Shown here one piece after another: positions 49,915 through 59,269 of a DNA stretch of 64,000 bases (its first letter is position 1; every line of letters starts with the position of its first letter). The stretch is from Oscillospiraceae bacterium (GTDB lineage Bacteria > Bacillota > Clostridia > Oscillospirales > Oscillospiraceae): assembly GCA_017512485.1 (NCBI GenBank), contig JAFWGE010000031.1:1-64000 (forward strand), given 5' to 3'. The translations under genes were made by a program, and so were the position numbers. Below the pieces are notes generated by a model that saw only the letters and a list, made by a program, of their open reading frames with translations, searched no databases and was not told the DNA's origin.

Positions 49915-50925
49915 ATGGTCTTAGTCACAGGCGGCACAGGATATATCGGAAGCCACGTAGCGGTGGAACTCCTGAACGCCGGGTATCAGGTCCTCATCAT
50001 CGATGACCTTTCAAACAGCAGTCCTCTTGTACTGGACCGTATTGAACGGATATGCGGGAAAAGGCCCGGATTCATCAAGTGCAACGTGGCAGATACAGAT
50101 CCCCTCCGCAAGGTATTCTCAGACCATCCCATCGATTCCGTGATCCATCTGGCCGGCCTCAAATCGGCGCCGGAATCCGTAAGCGAACCCGTAAAATACT
50201 ACTCGAACAATCTGAACGCCACGCTCTGCCTTCTCAAGGCTATGTCGGAGTACGGCTGCCGCAAACTCGTCTTCAGTTCCTCCGCCACCGTGTACGGCGT
50301 TTCGGGCGCCCCCCCGTTCAGTGAAGACTCCCCCACGTCGTGTACCAATCCGTACGGATGGAGCAAGCTTATGAGCGAACGGATAATCACCGACGCCTGC
50401 ACCGCCGACCCCTCCCTCAAGGCGGTCCTGCTGCGTTATTTCAATCCGGTGGGCAGTCACGAGAGCGGGCTTATCGGGGAGGACCCTGCCGGTGTGCCGC
50501 TCAACCTGTTTCCCTACATCTGCCAGGTCGCCGTGGGCCGTCTGGAAAAACTGCACGTCAATGGGAACGACTACCCCACCGAAGACGGTACCGGTGTACG
50601 GGACTACATCCACGTCACCGACCTTGCCGCCGGCCACCTCAAAGCCCTGAACTACCTTTCCAATCACGACGGCGTACGTGTTTTCAATCTCGGAACGGGG
50701 AAAGGATGCAGCGTGCTGCAGATGATATCCGCCTTTGAACAGGCTACCGGGATAACCATCCCTTACGAGATATCCCCCAGGCGGCCGGGTGACGTCCCGT
50801 CCTGCTGGGCAGACGTCACCAGGGCAGAGCGCGAACTGGGCTGGAAGGCTTCGCGGGACATCAATGACATGTGCCGCGACGGCTGGAACTGGCAGTCAAA
50901 GAACCCCATGGGCTACAGGCAATGA
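49915..50925 (+). CDS. galE: UDP-glucose 4-epimerase
   Basis: The 336-residue extended SDR interconverts UDP-glucose and UDP-galactose. The NAD motif is TGGTGYIGSH (5-14). VFSSSATVYG holds the catalytic Ser/Thr, and the Tyr-x3-Lys pair is in NPYGWSKLMSE near residue 146. RYFNPVGSHESGLIGEDP and DGTGVRDYIHV are GalE signatures. Length and order of motifs are normal. AGGAGG precedes the ATG. Products would feed galactose use or surface glycans. Confidence 0.95.
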   Translation: MVLVTGGTGYIGSHVAVELLNAGYQVLIIDDLSNSSPLVLDRIERICGKRPGFIKCNVADTDPLRKVFSDHPIDSVIHLAGLKSAPESVSEPVKYYSNNLNATLCLLKAMSEYGCRKLVFSSSATVYGVSGAPPFSEDSPTSCTNPYGWSKLMSERIITDACTADPSLKAVLLRYFNPVGSHESGLIGEDPAGVPLNLFPYICQVAVGRLEKLHVNGNDYPTEDGTGVRDYIHVTDLAAGHLKALNYLSNHDGVRVFNLGTGKGCSVLQMISAFEQATGITIPYEISPRRPGDVPSCWADVTRAERELGWKASRDINDMCRDGWNWQSKNPMGYRQ

Positions 50926-50934
50926 ACGTCAGAT

Positions 50935-50987
50935 AAAAACTCCCTCAAACGGCGGTCCGCTTCGGCGCGCGTTTGAGGGAGTTTTTG
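50935..50987. terminator. Bidirectional terminator between galE and PFOR
   Basis: AAAAACTCCCTCAAACG and its complement CGTTTGAGGGAGTTTTT make a long stem with A and T runs on both sides, serving both convergent genes. Confidence 0.92.
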
Positions 50988-50994
50988 TTATGCC

Positions 50995-53900
50995 TTATTC
51001 CTTATGATCCATTCTCCGGTAATCCTCGTATCTGCGCCGCACCTGTTCCTCGGCTTTTTTGAACAGTATTTCGGCATTCTCCGGGAATGACCGTTTGAGG
51101 GACGAGTACCGCACCTCGCCGTCAAGGAAATCCATGAAGGGAGCTGTCGGCTCAGGGGAATCCAGGGTAAACGGATGCTCGGTGGTCCTCGGGTCGTACC
51201 GATACAGCTGCCAGTAGCCGGATTCCACCGCCCTCTTCATCTCGTGCTGGGCCGTGTTCATGCCGCTCTTGATGCCGTGGGCCGTGCACGGCGTATACCC
51301 TATCACCAGGGAGGGACCTTTGAAGGAGTCTGCCTCCAGAAGGGCCTTTATGAGCTGTGACGGATCTGCCCCCATTGCAACCTGGGCCACGTAGACGCTG
51401 CCGTAGCTCATCATAAGCCTGCCCAGATCCTTCTTTCCCGTCTTCTTGCCCGAAGACTGGAACTGGGCCACCGCGCCCAGGGGCGTCGCCTTTGAGGACT
51501 GCCCCCCCGTGTTGGAGTACACCTCGGTATCTATCACGAATACGTTGAGGTCTTCCCCTGACGCGAACACGTGGTCCAGGCCTCCGTAGCCTATGTCGTA
51601 CGCCCAGCCGTCGCCGCCGAACATCCAGATCGTCTTCTTCGCGAGCTGGTCTTCGCGGTCAAGCAGCTGCCTGCAGAGGACCTGCGCCTCACCGCTGCCG
51701 CCGAAACTCTTCAGCGCCGATACGAGCCTGTCCGAAGCCCCGCGGGAGAGCGCGCCGTCGTCAAATACGTCTATCCACGCCGATATGGCGGCATGGAGCT
51801 CCGTATCCCGGTCTATGAGTCCCATGAGCTTTTCCGCGCGGCTCCTGGCCAGAGCCCTCTGTTGTTTGACGGCCATACTCATCCCGAGGCCAAACTCGGC
51901 GTTGTCCTCAAACAGGGAGTTGGACCAGGCAGGGCCCCTGCCCTGCTTGTTTACTGTGTACGGTATACACGGCATGGCCGCGCTCCAGGCCTGGGAACAC
52001 CCTGTCCCGTTCGCCCAGTAGACCCGGTCTCCGAAAAGCTGGGTAAGCAGTTTGGCGTACGGAGTTTCCCCGCAGCCCGCGCAGGCGCCCGAGAATTCCA
52101 GCAGCGGCTGTCTGAACTGGCTCCCCTTTACGGTGCCAGCCGGGAAGACGTCTTTTTCATCTATGGAAAGGCCGAATTCCCACGCGTCCTTGTCCCATTC
52201 GATCTCTTCCACCGCGGTCATATGGATGGCCCCGCCTTTCGCGGGGCACTCCTCCTGACAGCAGCCGCATCCCGTGCAGTCCATGCTGCTGATCTGGATG
52301 GCGTACATAAGGCCTTTTGCCGCCGCCCCTTTGGCTTCCGCCATGGGGAATCCCCCGGGAGCGCGGGCGGCCTCATCGCTGTCCAGCAGATACGGGCGGA
52401 TGACGCCGTGAGGGCATACCAGGGAGCATCTGTTGCACTGTATGCACGCTTTCGGATCCCACACTGGTATCCTTGTGGCTATGCCTCTCTTTTCATAGGC
52501 GGAGCTGCCCATGGGCATGGTCCCGTTTTCATAGCCTATGAACGTGCTCACGGGGAGGTCGTCGCCCTTGAGCGCGTTCTCCGGTATAAGTATATTCTTT
52601 ACAAAGGGCGGAAGGTCATCCCTGACTATTTCTTTCTCTGCCTGACAGTCTGCCCATTTACCCGGCACCGGGACCGGGACCAGGGCATCCATGCCCCTGT
52701 CCACGGCCGCCAGGTTCATGGCGACGATATTGTCTCCCTTGGCGCCGTAAGTTTTCCTCACCGCGTCCTTCATGTATCCCACCGCTTCCTCCGGCGGGAT
52801 TATGCCTATCAGCGCGAAGAAAGCCGCCTGCAGCACCATGTTGGCATGTCCGCCCAGGCCAAGTTCCTCGGCTATGCTGTTGGCGTCGATGATATAGAAC
52901 CTGGCTTTTTTGTCCGCAAGGGCCTTTTTTACTTTCGGGGGGAGCTTTTCCTCCAGTTCCCCAATCTTCCAGTCGCAGTTGAGCAGGAACGTCCCTCCCG
53001 GCCGCAGCTCGGTGAGGATATCGTACCTGCTGAGAAAAGATTTGTTATGACACGCTACGAGATCCGCTTCCTTTACCAGATAAGTGGAGAGGATAGGCTT
53101 TTTCCCGAACCTCAGGTGTGAGCGCGTGATGCCGAACGACTTCTTGGTGTCATATTCGAAGTATCCCTGGGTATAGAGATCCGTATTCTCGCTGATGATC
53201 CTTATTGAATTCTTGTTGGCGCCCACAGTGCCGTCGGACCCCAGCCCCCACAGCTTGCAGCTGACGGTGCCTTCCGCCGAGGGATTGAAAGCGGGTCCCA
53301 CCGGGAGGGAGCGGTACGTTACGTCGTCGTTGATGCCTATGGTAAAGCCGTTTTTCGGCGACTCTTTTTTCATCTCGTCGAATACCGCTTTTATCTGGGC
53401 GGGGTCTGTATCCTTGGATGAGAGGCCGTATCTGCCGCCCACTATAACGGGCCTGTCCGGCCTGTCGGAGAATGCGGTGCAGACGTCCTCATAGATGGGT
53501 TCTCCCAGCGCCCCGTGTTCCTTGCACCTGTCCAGAACGGCGATCTTTTTTACACTCTTCGGAAGGGCTGAGAAGAAATGCTTCAGGCTGAAAGGTCTGT
53601 AGAGGTGTATCTGAAGATATCCGACCTTCTCCCCCTTGCTGTTAAGATACCCGGTGACCTCACGGCACGTCCCGCTGACGGAGCCCATGGAAATAATGAC
53701 TCTCTCCGCCTGGGGATCCCCGTAATAGTTGAAAAGCCCGTATCTGCGGCCGGTGATCTCACCGATCCTGTCCAGATACTTCTCTACCACGTCCGGCAAG
53801 GCGTCGTAAAACCTGTTGTTGGCTTCCCTGAACTGGAAGTATACGTCCGGGTTCTGGACCGTATTCCTGAGCGTGGGATGTTCCGGATTGAGCGCCGAAT

Positions 53901-54513
53901 CCCTGAAAGCCTCCACCGCTTCCATGTTGAGGAGCCCGGCGAAATCCGCGTAATCGATGGTATGTACCTTCTGTATCTCGTGTGAGGTACGGAAGCCGTC
54001 AAAAAAATGCAGGAACGGTATCCTGGCTTCTATGGCGGACAGATGGGCCGCGCCGGCAAGATCCATGACCTCCTGGACGCTCCCGGAGCTGAGCATGGCA
54101 AACCCCGTAGCCCTGCAGGCCATCACGTCGGACTGGTCCCCGAATATGGACATGGAGTGCGTGCCCACCGTTCTCGAAGCCACGTGGATGACCGCCGGAA
54201 GCTTCGAACCGGCTATCCTGTACATCACCGGTATCATGAGCATGAGCCCCTGGGACGACGTGAACGTGGTCGCCAGGCATCCGGCTTCCAGGGCCCCGTG
54301 GACCGCCCCTATGGCGCCGGCTTCCGACTGCATCTCCACCAGGTCCACGGTCTGTCCGAACAGGTTCTCCCTGCCCTGGGCAGACCATTCGTCCGTTTTT
54401 TCGGCCATCGGGGACGACGGCGTGATGGGATATATGGCCGCTACCTCCGTGAATGCGTATGCAGCGTACGCCGCGGCCTCATTGCCGTCCATAGGCACGT
54501 ATCTGTTTTCCAT
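50995..54513 (-). CDS. nifJ: Pyruvate:ferredoxin oxidoreductase, single chain
   Basis: The 1,172-residue enzyme converts pyruvate and CoA to acetyl-CoA and CO2 while reducing ferredoxin. Domain order: domain I with AAYAFTEVAAIYPITPSSPM (substrate and TPP region), the CoA and gamma-like domain, a 2x4Fe-4S segment (CIQCNRCSLVCPHG near 690, CTGCGCCQEECPAKGG near 748) and the TPP domain with a CAGCGETPYAKLL cluster site, GDGWAYDIGYGGLDH near 966 and NTGGQSSKATP. The ATG 54513 has GGAGG eight bases upstream. It follows the gamma subunit of a four-subunit 2-oxoacid oxidoreductase by 16 bases and is probably in the same operon. Confidence 0.95.
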   Translation of the reverse strand: MENRYVPMDGNEAAAYAAYAFTEVAAIYPITPSSPMAEKTDEWSAQGRENLFGQTVDLVEMQSEAGAIGAVHGALEAGCLATTFTSSQGLMLMIPVMYRIAGSKLPAVIHVASRTVGTHSMSIFGDQSDVMACRATGFAMLSSGSVQEVMDLAGAAHLSAIEARIPFLHFFDGFRTSHEIQKVHTIDYADFAGLLNMEAVEAFRDSALNPEHPTLRNTVQNPDVYFQFREANNRFYDALPDVVEKYLDRIGEITGRRYGLFNYYGDPQAERVIISMGSVSGTCREVTGYLNSKGEKVGYLQIHLYRPFSLKHFFSALPKSVKKIAVLDRCKEHGALGEPIYEDVCTAFSDRPDRPVIVGGRYGLSSKDTDPAQIKAVFDEMKKESPKNGFTIGINDDVTYRSLPVGPAFNPSAEGTVSCKLWGLGSDGTVGANKNSIRIISENTDLYTQGYFEYDTKKSFGITRSHLRFGKKPILSTYLVKEADLVACHNKSFLSRYDILTELRPGGTFLLNCDWKIGELEEKLPPKVKKALADKKARFYIIDANSIAEELGLGGHANMVLQAAFFALIGIIPPEEAVGYMKDAVRKTYGAKGDNIVAMNLAAVDRGMDALVPVPVPGKWADCQAEKEIVRDDLPPFVKNILIPENALKGDDLPVSTFIGYENGTMPMGSSAYEKRGIATRIPVWDPKACIQCNRCSLVCPHGVIRPYLLDSDEAARAPGGFPMAEAKGAAAKGLMYAIQISSMDCTGCGCCQEECPAKGGAIHMTAVEEIEWDKDAWEFGLSIDEKDVFPAGTVKGSQFRQPLLEFSGACAGCGETPYAKLLTQLFGDRVYWANGTGCSQAWSAAMPCIPYTVNKQGRGPAWSNSLFEDNAEFGLGMSMAVKQQRALARSRAEKLMGLIDRDTELHAAISAWIDVFDDGALSRGASDRLVSALKSFGGSGEAQVLCRQLLDREDQLAKKTIWMFGGDGWAYDIGYGGLDHVFASGEDLNVFVIDTEVYSNTGGQSSKATPLGAVAQFQSSGKKTGKKDLGRLMMSYGSVYVAQVAMGADPSQLIKALLEADSFKGPSLVIGYTPCTAHGIKSGMNTAQHEMKRAVESGYWQLYRYDPRTTEHPFTLDSPEPTAPFMDFLDGEVRYSSLKRSFPENAEILFKKAEEQVRRRYEDYRRMDHKE

Positions 54514-54529
54514 ATCAAAGCCTCCGCTG

Positions 54530-55054
54530 TCAGGCGTATACACGCACAGCCTTCTCGTTGAGCGGCAGGAACCTGGCCTTGTCCCCGGTGAAAACCGTCT
54601 GGAGGACGTGATCGATGCTGTCAAAACCGACTACGCCCGTGGATGCCACGATGGCGCCGAGCATTATCATATTGGCAGTCTTCTCATTTCCCAGCTCCAC
54701 GGCCTTCCCGTTGGCGTCCACTTCCACGCACTCTATGTCGTCTCTCCCGGGGCGCGCTTCTATGAGGGATGTGTTGATGATCACTTTTCCCCCGGCCGCG
54801 ACCATCCCTTCAAATTTGATAAGGGACGGCTGGTTCATTACTATAAGCACGTCTGCTTCGTTGATCAGGGGGCAGTTGATGGTGCTGTCCGATACGATAA
54901 CCGTGCAGTTTGCCGTGCCTCCGCGCATCTCGGGGCCGTACGAGGGCATAAAAGTGACCTCTTTTCCCTCATACATCGCCGCTTTGGCTATAAGCTGGCC
55001 CATAAGGAGGATCCCCTGTCCGCCGGATCCGGCAAAAAACATGCGTGTCTTCAT
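54530..55054 (-). CDS. 2-oxoacid:ferredoxin oxidoreductase, gamma subunit
   Basis: The 174-residue subunit, starting KTRMFFAGSGGQGILLMGQL, is the CoA-binding gamma chain of a Kor/Vor-type enzyme. FMPSYGPEMRGGTANC and VIVMNQPSLIKFE are characteristic. Its ATG lies one base after the beta-subunit stop. The class of oxoacid (2-oxoglutarate or branched-chain) cannot be fixed from this chain. Confidence 0.9.
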   Translation of the reverse strand: MKTRMFFAGSGGQGILLMGQLIAKAAMYEGKEVTFMPSYGPEMRGGTANCTVIVSDSTINCPLINEADVLIVMNQPSLIKFEGMVAAGGKVIINTSLIEARPGRDDIECVEVDANGKAVELGNEKTANMIMLGAIVASTGVVGFDSIDHVLQTVFTGDKARFLPLNEKAVRVYA

Positions 55055-55055
55055 T

Positions 55056-55799
55056 TTACATATCCTCCGGCTTTCTGAATACTCCCAAGGGATAGTACGG
55101 GATCATGGCGTCCTGTATCCACTGCAGCGCGTCATAAGGAGTTTTTCCCCAGTTGGTGGGGCAGCTGGACAGCATCTCGACGAAAGAGAACCCCAGCCCG
55201 CGTTTCTGTACCTCCAGCGCGTTCCGGATCGCTTTTTTCGCTTTGCGGACGTTTGCCGGGGAGTTGAGCGCCACCCTTTCCACGTACACCGCGCCCTCGA
55301 CTGTGGACAGCATCTCGCATATACGCAGCGGGGAACCCGCCTTCTCCTTCTGGCGGCCGTAAATGGCGGTGGTGGCCTTCTGCCCCAGCAGTGTGGTGGG
55401 GGCCATCTGGCCTCCTGTCATGCCGTAAATGGCGTTATTGATAAAAAACGTGGTGAACTTTTCCCCGCGGTGGGCCGCGTGGATGATCTCCCCCATCCCT
55501 ATGGAGGCGAGGTCCCCGTCCCCCTGGTAGGTGAAGACCGTTTTGTCCGGATGGACCCTGCGTATGCCGGACGCGACCGCCGGAGCCCTTCCGTGGGCCG
55601 ACTCACACATATCTATATTCATATACTGATGCGCGACTATGCTGCACCCTATGGGGGAAACGGCTATGGTGTTCTCCAGCTCCCCCATTTCATCCAGGCA
55701 CTCCATTATCAGCCTGTGCGCAACTCCGTGGGTACATCCGGGACAATAGCTCGTATCAGCGGGAAGCATTCCCCGCGTAACTGCAAAAACCTGTTTCAT
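55056..55799 (-). CDS. 2-oxoacid:ferredoxin oxidoreductase, beta (TPP-binding) subunit
   Basis: The 247-residue subunit binds thiamine diphosphate. YCPGCTHGVAHR near the start and GCSIVAHQY precede the TPP motif TYQGDGDLASIGMGE and NNAIYGMTGGQMAPTT. It lies between the alpha and gamma genes. In the complex it carries out decarboxylation of the oxoacid with the alpha subunit. Length is within the usual range for Vor/Kor beta chains. Confidence 0.92.
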   Translation of the reverse strand: MKQVFAVTRGMLPADTSYCPGCTHGVAHRLIMECLDEMGELENTIAVSPIGCSIVAHQYMNIDMCESAHGRAPAVASGIRRVHPDKTVFTYQGDGDLASIGMGEIIHAAHRGEKFTTFFINNAIYGMTGGQMAPTTLLGQKATTAIYGRQKEKAGSPLRICEMLSTVEGAVYVERVALNSPANVRKAKKAIRNALEVQKRGLGFSFVEMLSSCPTNWGKTPYDALQWIQDAMIPYYPLGVFRKPEDM

Positions 55800-55850
55800 T
55801 GATTGACCTCCTGTGCCTGCTTCATCTGCGCTTTATACGCCCGCCGGTAT

Positions 55851-56927
55851 TCAGGCGAGTTCCTCGAGATGTTTCTGCGCTCTGTCTGCAATTTCTATGG
55901 AGCTGGGAACTATTCCTCCGACACGGTTTATGAGCCTCACCGGGACCCTGCCGTTTACGCTCGCCTTGACGTCCGCTATGAGCTGGCCCATGCTGAGTTC
56001 CGCGGAGATGACCACTTTCGTGGAGGGGGACAGTTCTTCAAAAGGCTTTACCGGGAACGGCCAGAGGGTTATCGGCCTTATCATCCCGGCGCTTATTCCG
56101 CGCTCCGCCAGTATCTCGATAGACTCAGCCACCAGACGCGACATTGTCCCGAAAGCCACGAAGATTATTTCGCTGTCCATATTGCCGAAGGTCTCGTATT
56201 TTACAAGTTCTTTCTCCATCCGGTCATACTTCTCGAAAAGATGCATGACGTGTTCCTCCAGAACGTCCGGCTGAAGCCTCAGGGACTTGAGCACGTTCCT
56301 CTCTTCCCTGTCTCCCTTGCCTGTGAGGGACCAGGGCTTGTCCCTCCTGATCTCCTCATAGGTGGACGCTTTTCTGGCGGGGGGGAGCACCACCGGCTCC
56401 ATCATCTGCCCCATCATCCCGTCTGCCAGGACCATAACGGGATTCCTGTACCTGTCCGCCACGTCATAAGCCGAACAGATCATGTCGATAGCCTCCTGTA
56501 TCGTCGACGGGGCGTACACCGGCACGTGATAGTCGCCGTTCCCCCCGCCCCGCGTAGCCTGCATATAGTCCGCCTGTCCGGGCTGTATGCCCCCGACGCC
56601 GGGGCCTCCGCGGGATACGTTGAGGATAACCACCGGCACCTCCACGGAGCACATGAAACTGATGCCTTCCTGCATCAGCGCCAACCCGGGTGATGACGAT
56701 GAAATAAATGCCCTTCCTCCGGCAGCGGCTGCCCCGTACGCCATATTGACGGCCGCCAGCTCGCTTTCCGCCTGTATAAAAGCTCCTCCGGTCTTCTCGA
56801 GCTCGTGAGACATATACTCCGGGATCTCGTTCTGGGGAGTGATGGGGTAACCGAAATAATATCCCGCGCCGCCCCTCATGGCCGCTTCGGCAAATGCCTC
56901 GTTACCCTTCATAAGTATTTTTTCCAT
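55851..56927 (-). CDS. vorB: 2-oxoacid:ferredoxin oxidoreductase, alpha subunit (VorB-like)
   Basis: The 358-residue chain starts MEKILMKGNEAFAEAAMRGG and continues with YYFGYPITPQNEIPEYMS, typical of the subunit named VorB or KorA in Clostridia. RGGPGVGGIQPGQADYMQA and VLADGMMGQMMEPVVLP are conserved. A long in-frame extension upstream to 57191 runs through GC-rich non-coding-like sequence without a start site. ATG 56927 has GGAG about 12 bases upstream. The substrate may be 3-methyl-2-oxobutanoate or 2-oxoglutarate. Confidence 0.9.
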   Translation of the reverse strand: MEKILMKGNEAFAEAAMRGGAGYYFGYPITPQNEIPEYMSHELEKTGGAFIQAESELAAVNMAYGAAAAGGRAFISSSSPGLALMQEGISFMCSVEVPVVILNVSRGGPGVGGIQPGQADYMQATRGGGNGDYHVPVYAPSTIQEAIDMICSAYDVADRYRNPVMVLADGMMGQMMEPVVLPPARKASTYEEIRRDKPWSLTGKGDREERNVLKSLRLQPDVLEEHVMHLFEKYDRMEKELVKYETFGNMDSEIIFVAFGTMSRLVAESIEILAERGISAGMIRPITLWPFPVKPFEELSPSTKVVISAELSMGQLIADVKASVNGRVPVRLINRVGGIVPSSIEIADRAQKHLEELA

Positions 56928-57141
56928 GGCTTCGAAAACTCCATTCTGCCGCTTTGGATCTGATAAGCAACACAAACATCTCACATCAGCGGCAGACGGA
57001 GACGTTATAAACACACTGCTTTGCCTCTGCGGCCCCGACCGGACGGCCGGAAAACGGGCGTATCGCGTCCAACGCGAAGACCGGGCCGGTCTTCGGCCGT
57101 GCCCCCTGGACGTCCCGCGGCCGGGTAAGAGGCCGTGGATA

Positions 57142-57357
57142 TTACTCTTCAGCCCACACCGTAACAGCGCAATCAGGACACATGGTGGCACAGCTGAGGC
57201 ATCCTACACAGTCTTCATTCAAGGGTGAAGCCGGGTGATATCCTTTGCTGTTGGTTTTGCTGTCATCTATGCCCAGAACGCCTTTTGGGCAAAAATGAAT
57301 GCAAAGTTCGCATCCCTTGCATTTTTCTGCGTTAATGACAATCTTGTATTTCGCCAT
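57142..57357 (-). CDS. 2-oxoacid:ferredoxin oxidoreductase, delta (2x4Fe-4S ferredoxin) subunit
   Basis: The 71-residue ferredoxin-type chain has two cluster motifs, CKGCELCIHFCP and CVGCLSCATMCP, and accepts electrons from the TPP subunit. It is the first gene of the operon. Its ATG 57357 has AAAGGA about 12 bases upstream. The order delta, alpha, beta, gamma is standard for these enzymes. The 214 bases between it and the alpha gene (56928-57141) contain GC-rich inverted repeats but no gene. Confidence 0.92.
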   Translation of the reverse strand: MAKYKIVINAEKCKGCELCIHFCPKGVLGIDDSKTNSKGYHPASPLNEDCVGCLSCATMCPDCAVTVWAEE

Positions 57358-57387
57358 TGCAACACGTTTTCCTTTCCTGCACATAAT

Positions 57388-57425
57388 ACAAAATGAGGCC
57401 ACGCAGCGGCAAGGCCTCATTTTGT
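57388..57425 (-). promoter_or_regulatory. Leader hairpin of the oxidoreductase operon
   Basis: ACAAAATGAGGCC and GGCCTCATTTTGT form a perfect 13-bp stem with a 12-base loop between the promoter and the first gene. With its T-rich 3' arm it could act as an attenuator. Confidence 0.65.
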
Positions 57426-57454
57426 CGCAAACCCTAAAAATTACGTAATACTAT

Positions 57455-57483
57455 TTTATACAAATAAAACTCACTATTGTCAA
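57455..57483 (-). promoter_or_regulatory. Promoter of the oxidoreductase operon
   Basis: On the minus strand TTGACA and TATAAA are 17 bases apart. The start lies near 57448, giving a leader of about 90 nt that includes the hairpin. Confidence 0.82.
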
Positions 57484-57761
57484 GTTTAATTGCATAAATA
57501 ACCACTTGCGGGCCAATATTCTGTTTATTCACCAATATCCGCTCGCTTTTCGCGGACTTCTTTCCACATTTTTTAGAATTTGCATGTGCGGATCGCGCGG
57601 CGTGCGGGTATATGGCCCGTTATCCGCTGAACCGTTTTCGGTCCGGCCTTACCCGCGGCCGGCGTTCCGTTTACATGCCGGCGCCTTGGATCTGTCACGG
57701 CGGCGCTGTGCCGGGACCGGGGCGGGTTACGGCCCCGGCGTCCTTTCGTTCGCATTTCCTC

Positions 57762-57790
57762 TTGAAATTACAGCCGATATACTGCATAAT
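57762..57790 (+). promoter_or_regulatory. Promoter of the metal-binding protein gene
   Basis: TTGAAA and CATAAT, 17 bases apart, about 50 bases before the ATG at 57842. The rest of 57484-57761 shows no gene. Confidence 0.6.
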
Positions 57791-57841
57791 AGTGTGCGGA
57801 TAAGCTTTGGCAAACCAAACGATCATACGGAGGAATATGAC

Positions 57842-58048
57842 ATGTCAAAAACTGTATTTATCGAAGGGATGATGTGCGGCCACTGCAAAAGCCGTGTGGA
57901 AAAGGCCCTGAACGCCATACCTGGCGTCGAAGCCGCCGTTGACCTCGACAAGAAGCTGGCAGAGCTCAATCTGTCCGCGGATATCGACAACGCGGTTATA
58001 ACGCAGGCCATAGAAAAGGCCGGCTATAAAGTAACAGGCATTCAATAA
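57842..58048 (+). CDS. Heavy-metal-associated domain protein (CopZ-like)
   Basis: The 68-residue single-domain metal chaperone has the ferredoxin-like HMA fold. GMMCGHCKSRV carries the CxxC pair (Cys12, Cys15) that binds Cu(I) or a similar soft metal. AIEKAGYKV at the end is typical. No partner P-type ATPase is visible nearby. The ATG has GGAGG eight bases upstream; an in-frame upstream extension to 57506 is not coding. It forms a single-gene unit. Confidence 0.9.
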   Translation: MSKTVFIEGMMCGHCKSRVEKALNAIPGVEAAVDLDKKLAELNLSADIDNAVITQAIEKAGYKVTGIQ

Positions 58049-58062
58049 CACCGGATCGGAAA

Positions 58063-58093
58063 AGGCCCGTCAATGATATGCATTGACGGGCCT
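58063..58093. terminator. Terminator between HMA protein and SDR
   Basis: AGGCCCGTCAATG and CATTGACGGGCCT make a perfect 13-bp stem with a 5-base loop. The T runs are weak on both sides. Confidence 0.75.
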
Positions 58094-58159
58094 GTATCTG
58101 GTATAGCGGGTCTGAATCGTATCGCGGGGCCCGCACCGCGATGGATACTCGCCTTTACT

Positions 58160-59161
58160 TTATTTGTGCGGCTCCGCTATGCTTGTATAAGAAGCGAATA
58201 TCCCCCTCGGCAGCTGCCTGTCCAGTTCTTCAATGGTCCAGTTCTCCGGGGAATATTTTATTATGCTGCTGCAGACCTCCGGTTCGGAATGCAGGCTGAT
58301 GGAGTTCGCGGCAAGGCTGAATACGCTTCCGGACACTCTTGCGGCCGCGGGGGTGCACAGCCAGGCCAGGAACGCCGTCATTCCCTCGGGACCCGGGGAC
58401 ATCTCCACCGTAGGCCCCACGAACCCCTTGGTGAACAGTCTGGCTTTATCCTCTTCACTCAGGGAAAGCGCCGCCTCCATATCCACTGAAGCGCGTGTGC
58501 GGGCAAACGGAGCGAATGCGTTGCATGTAATGTTGTGGGGATAGAGTTCAATGGCTGCCGCCCTGGTAAGCCCAACGACGCCCGCGTTAGCCGCACAGTA
58601 TTCCGGATGGAGGATGACGTCCCCCATAAAAGCTCTGGACGTGCAGTTGATAATACGCCCCCAGTTCTGCTCTACCATATACGGCGCCGCGAAGTGCATC
58701 GTATTGAAATACCCTTTCAGCTTTGTGTTGACCACCCTGTCGAACGTCTCCTCCGAGATGTCGCATATCGATCCGAACCCGAAAGCGCCGGCGACGTTGG
58801 CCAGTATATCAATTTTGCCGTATGTTTTTACCGCGTATTCGATAAGGTCACGCGCCTGGTCGAACTTGCTGATATCCGCGTAGAAGGGGCTTGCGGCGCC
58901 CCCTTTCTCCTTTATGGCCGCGGCGGTGGTCTCGGCGTTGCCTGTCATATCGTCATAGTACTGCTCAAGTTTCTTTCTTTTTTCTTCCGGAATAGTATTG
59001 TACATCTCCTCGGATATCTGCTGGTTGCTCGTCCTTTTGGAGCCCCTGTTGTTTGTCACCACGCTCGCTCCCTCGGCCGCGAACCTCATTGCCAGGGCGC
59101 GGCCTATTCCCTGTCCAGAGCCGGTAACTACAGCAACTTTTCCTTCCAGTAATTTTGCCAC
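58160..59161 (-). CDS. SDR-family protein with catalytic Lys replaced by Asn
   Basis: The 333-residue protein is a short-chain dehydrogenase with TGSGQGIG (13-20), an insertion of about 30 charged residues after the second strand (about 41-72) and NVAGAFG. Ser175 and Tyr188 are in place, but the motif reads YCAAN: Asn192 stands where YxxxK has the catalytic Lys. A C-terminal extension (about 255-333) goes beyond the usual 250-residue SDR. The start is GTG with AAGGAGG nine bases upstream. It may be an enzyme with altered chemistry, such as an epimerase or dehydratase, or a non-catalytic member. The substrate is unknown. Confidence 0.85.
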   Translation of the reverse strand: MAKLLEGKVAVVTGSGQGIGRALAMRFAAEGASVVTNNRGSKRTSNQQISEEMYNTIPEEKRKKLEQYYDDMTGNAETTAAAIKEKGGAASPFYADISKFDQARDLIEYAVKTYGKIDILANVAGAFGFGSICDISEETFDRVVNTKLKGYFNTMHFAAPYMVEQNWGRIINCTSRAFMGDVILHPEYCAANAGVVGLTRAAAIELYPHNITCNAFAPFARTRASVDMEAALSLSEEDKARLFTKGFVGPTVEMSPGPEGMTAFLAWLCTPAAARVSGSVFSLAANSISLHSEPEVCSSIIKYSPENWTIEELDRQLPRGIFASYTSIAEPHK

Positions 59162-59269
59162 GGGTGTTCCCCTCCTTTTCTTATAAGCGCATTTTACATG
59201 TTTTTCCCATAATGTGCAAGGGCGGCAGCGGCCGCTTTTCCCGCTACATCACAAAAAGGCGGTGTTTCG

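Noticed and set aside
51571..53121. Plus-strand frame of 516 codons opposite PFOR
   Set aside because: Antisense of a complete pyruvate:ferredoxin oxidoreductase with all cluster and TPP motifs.
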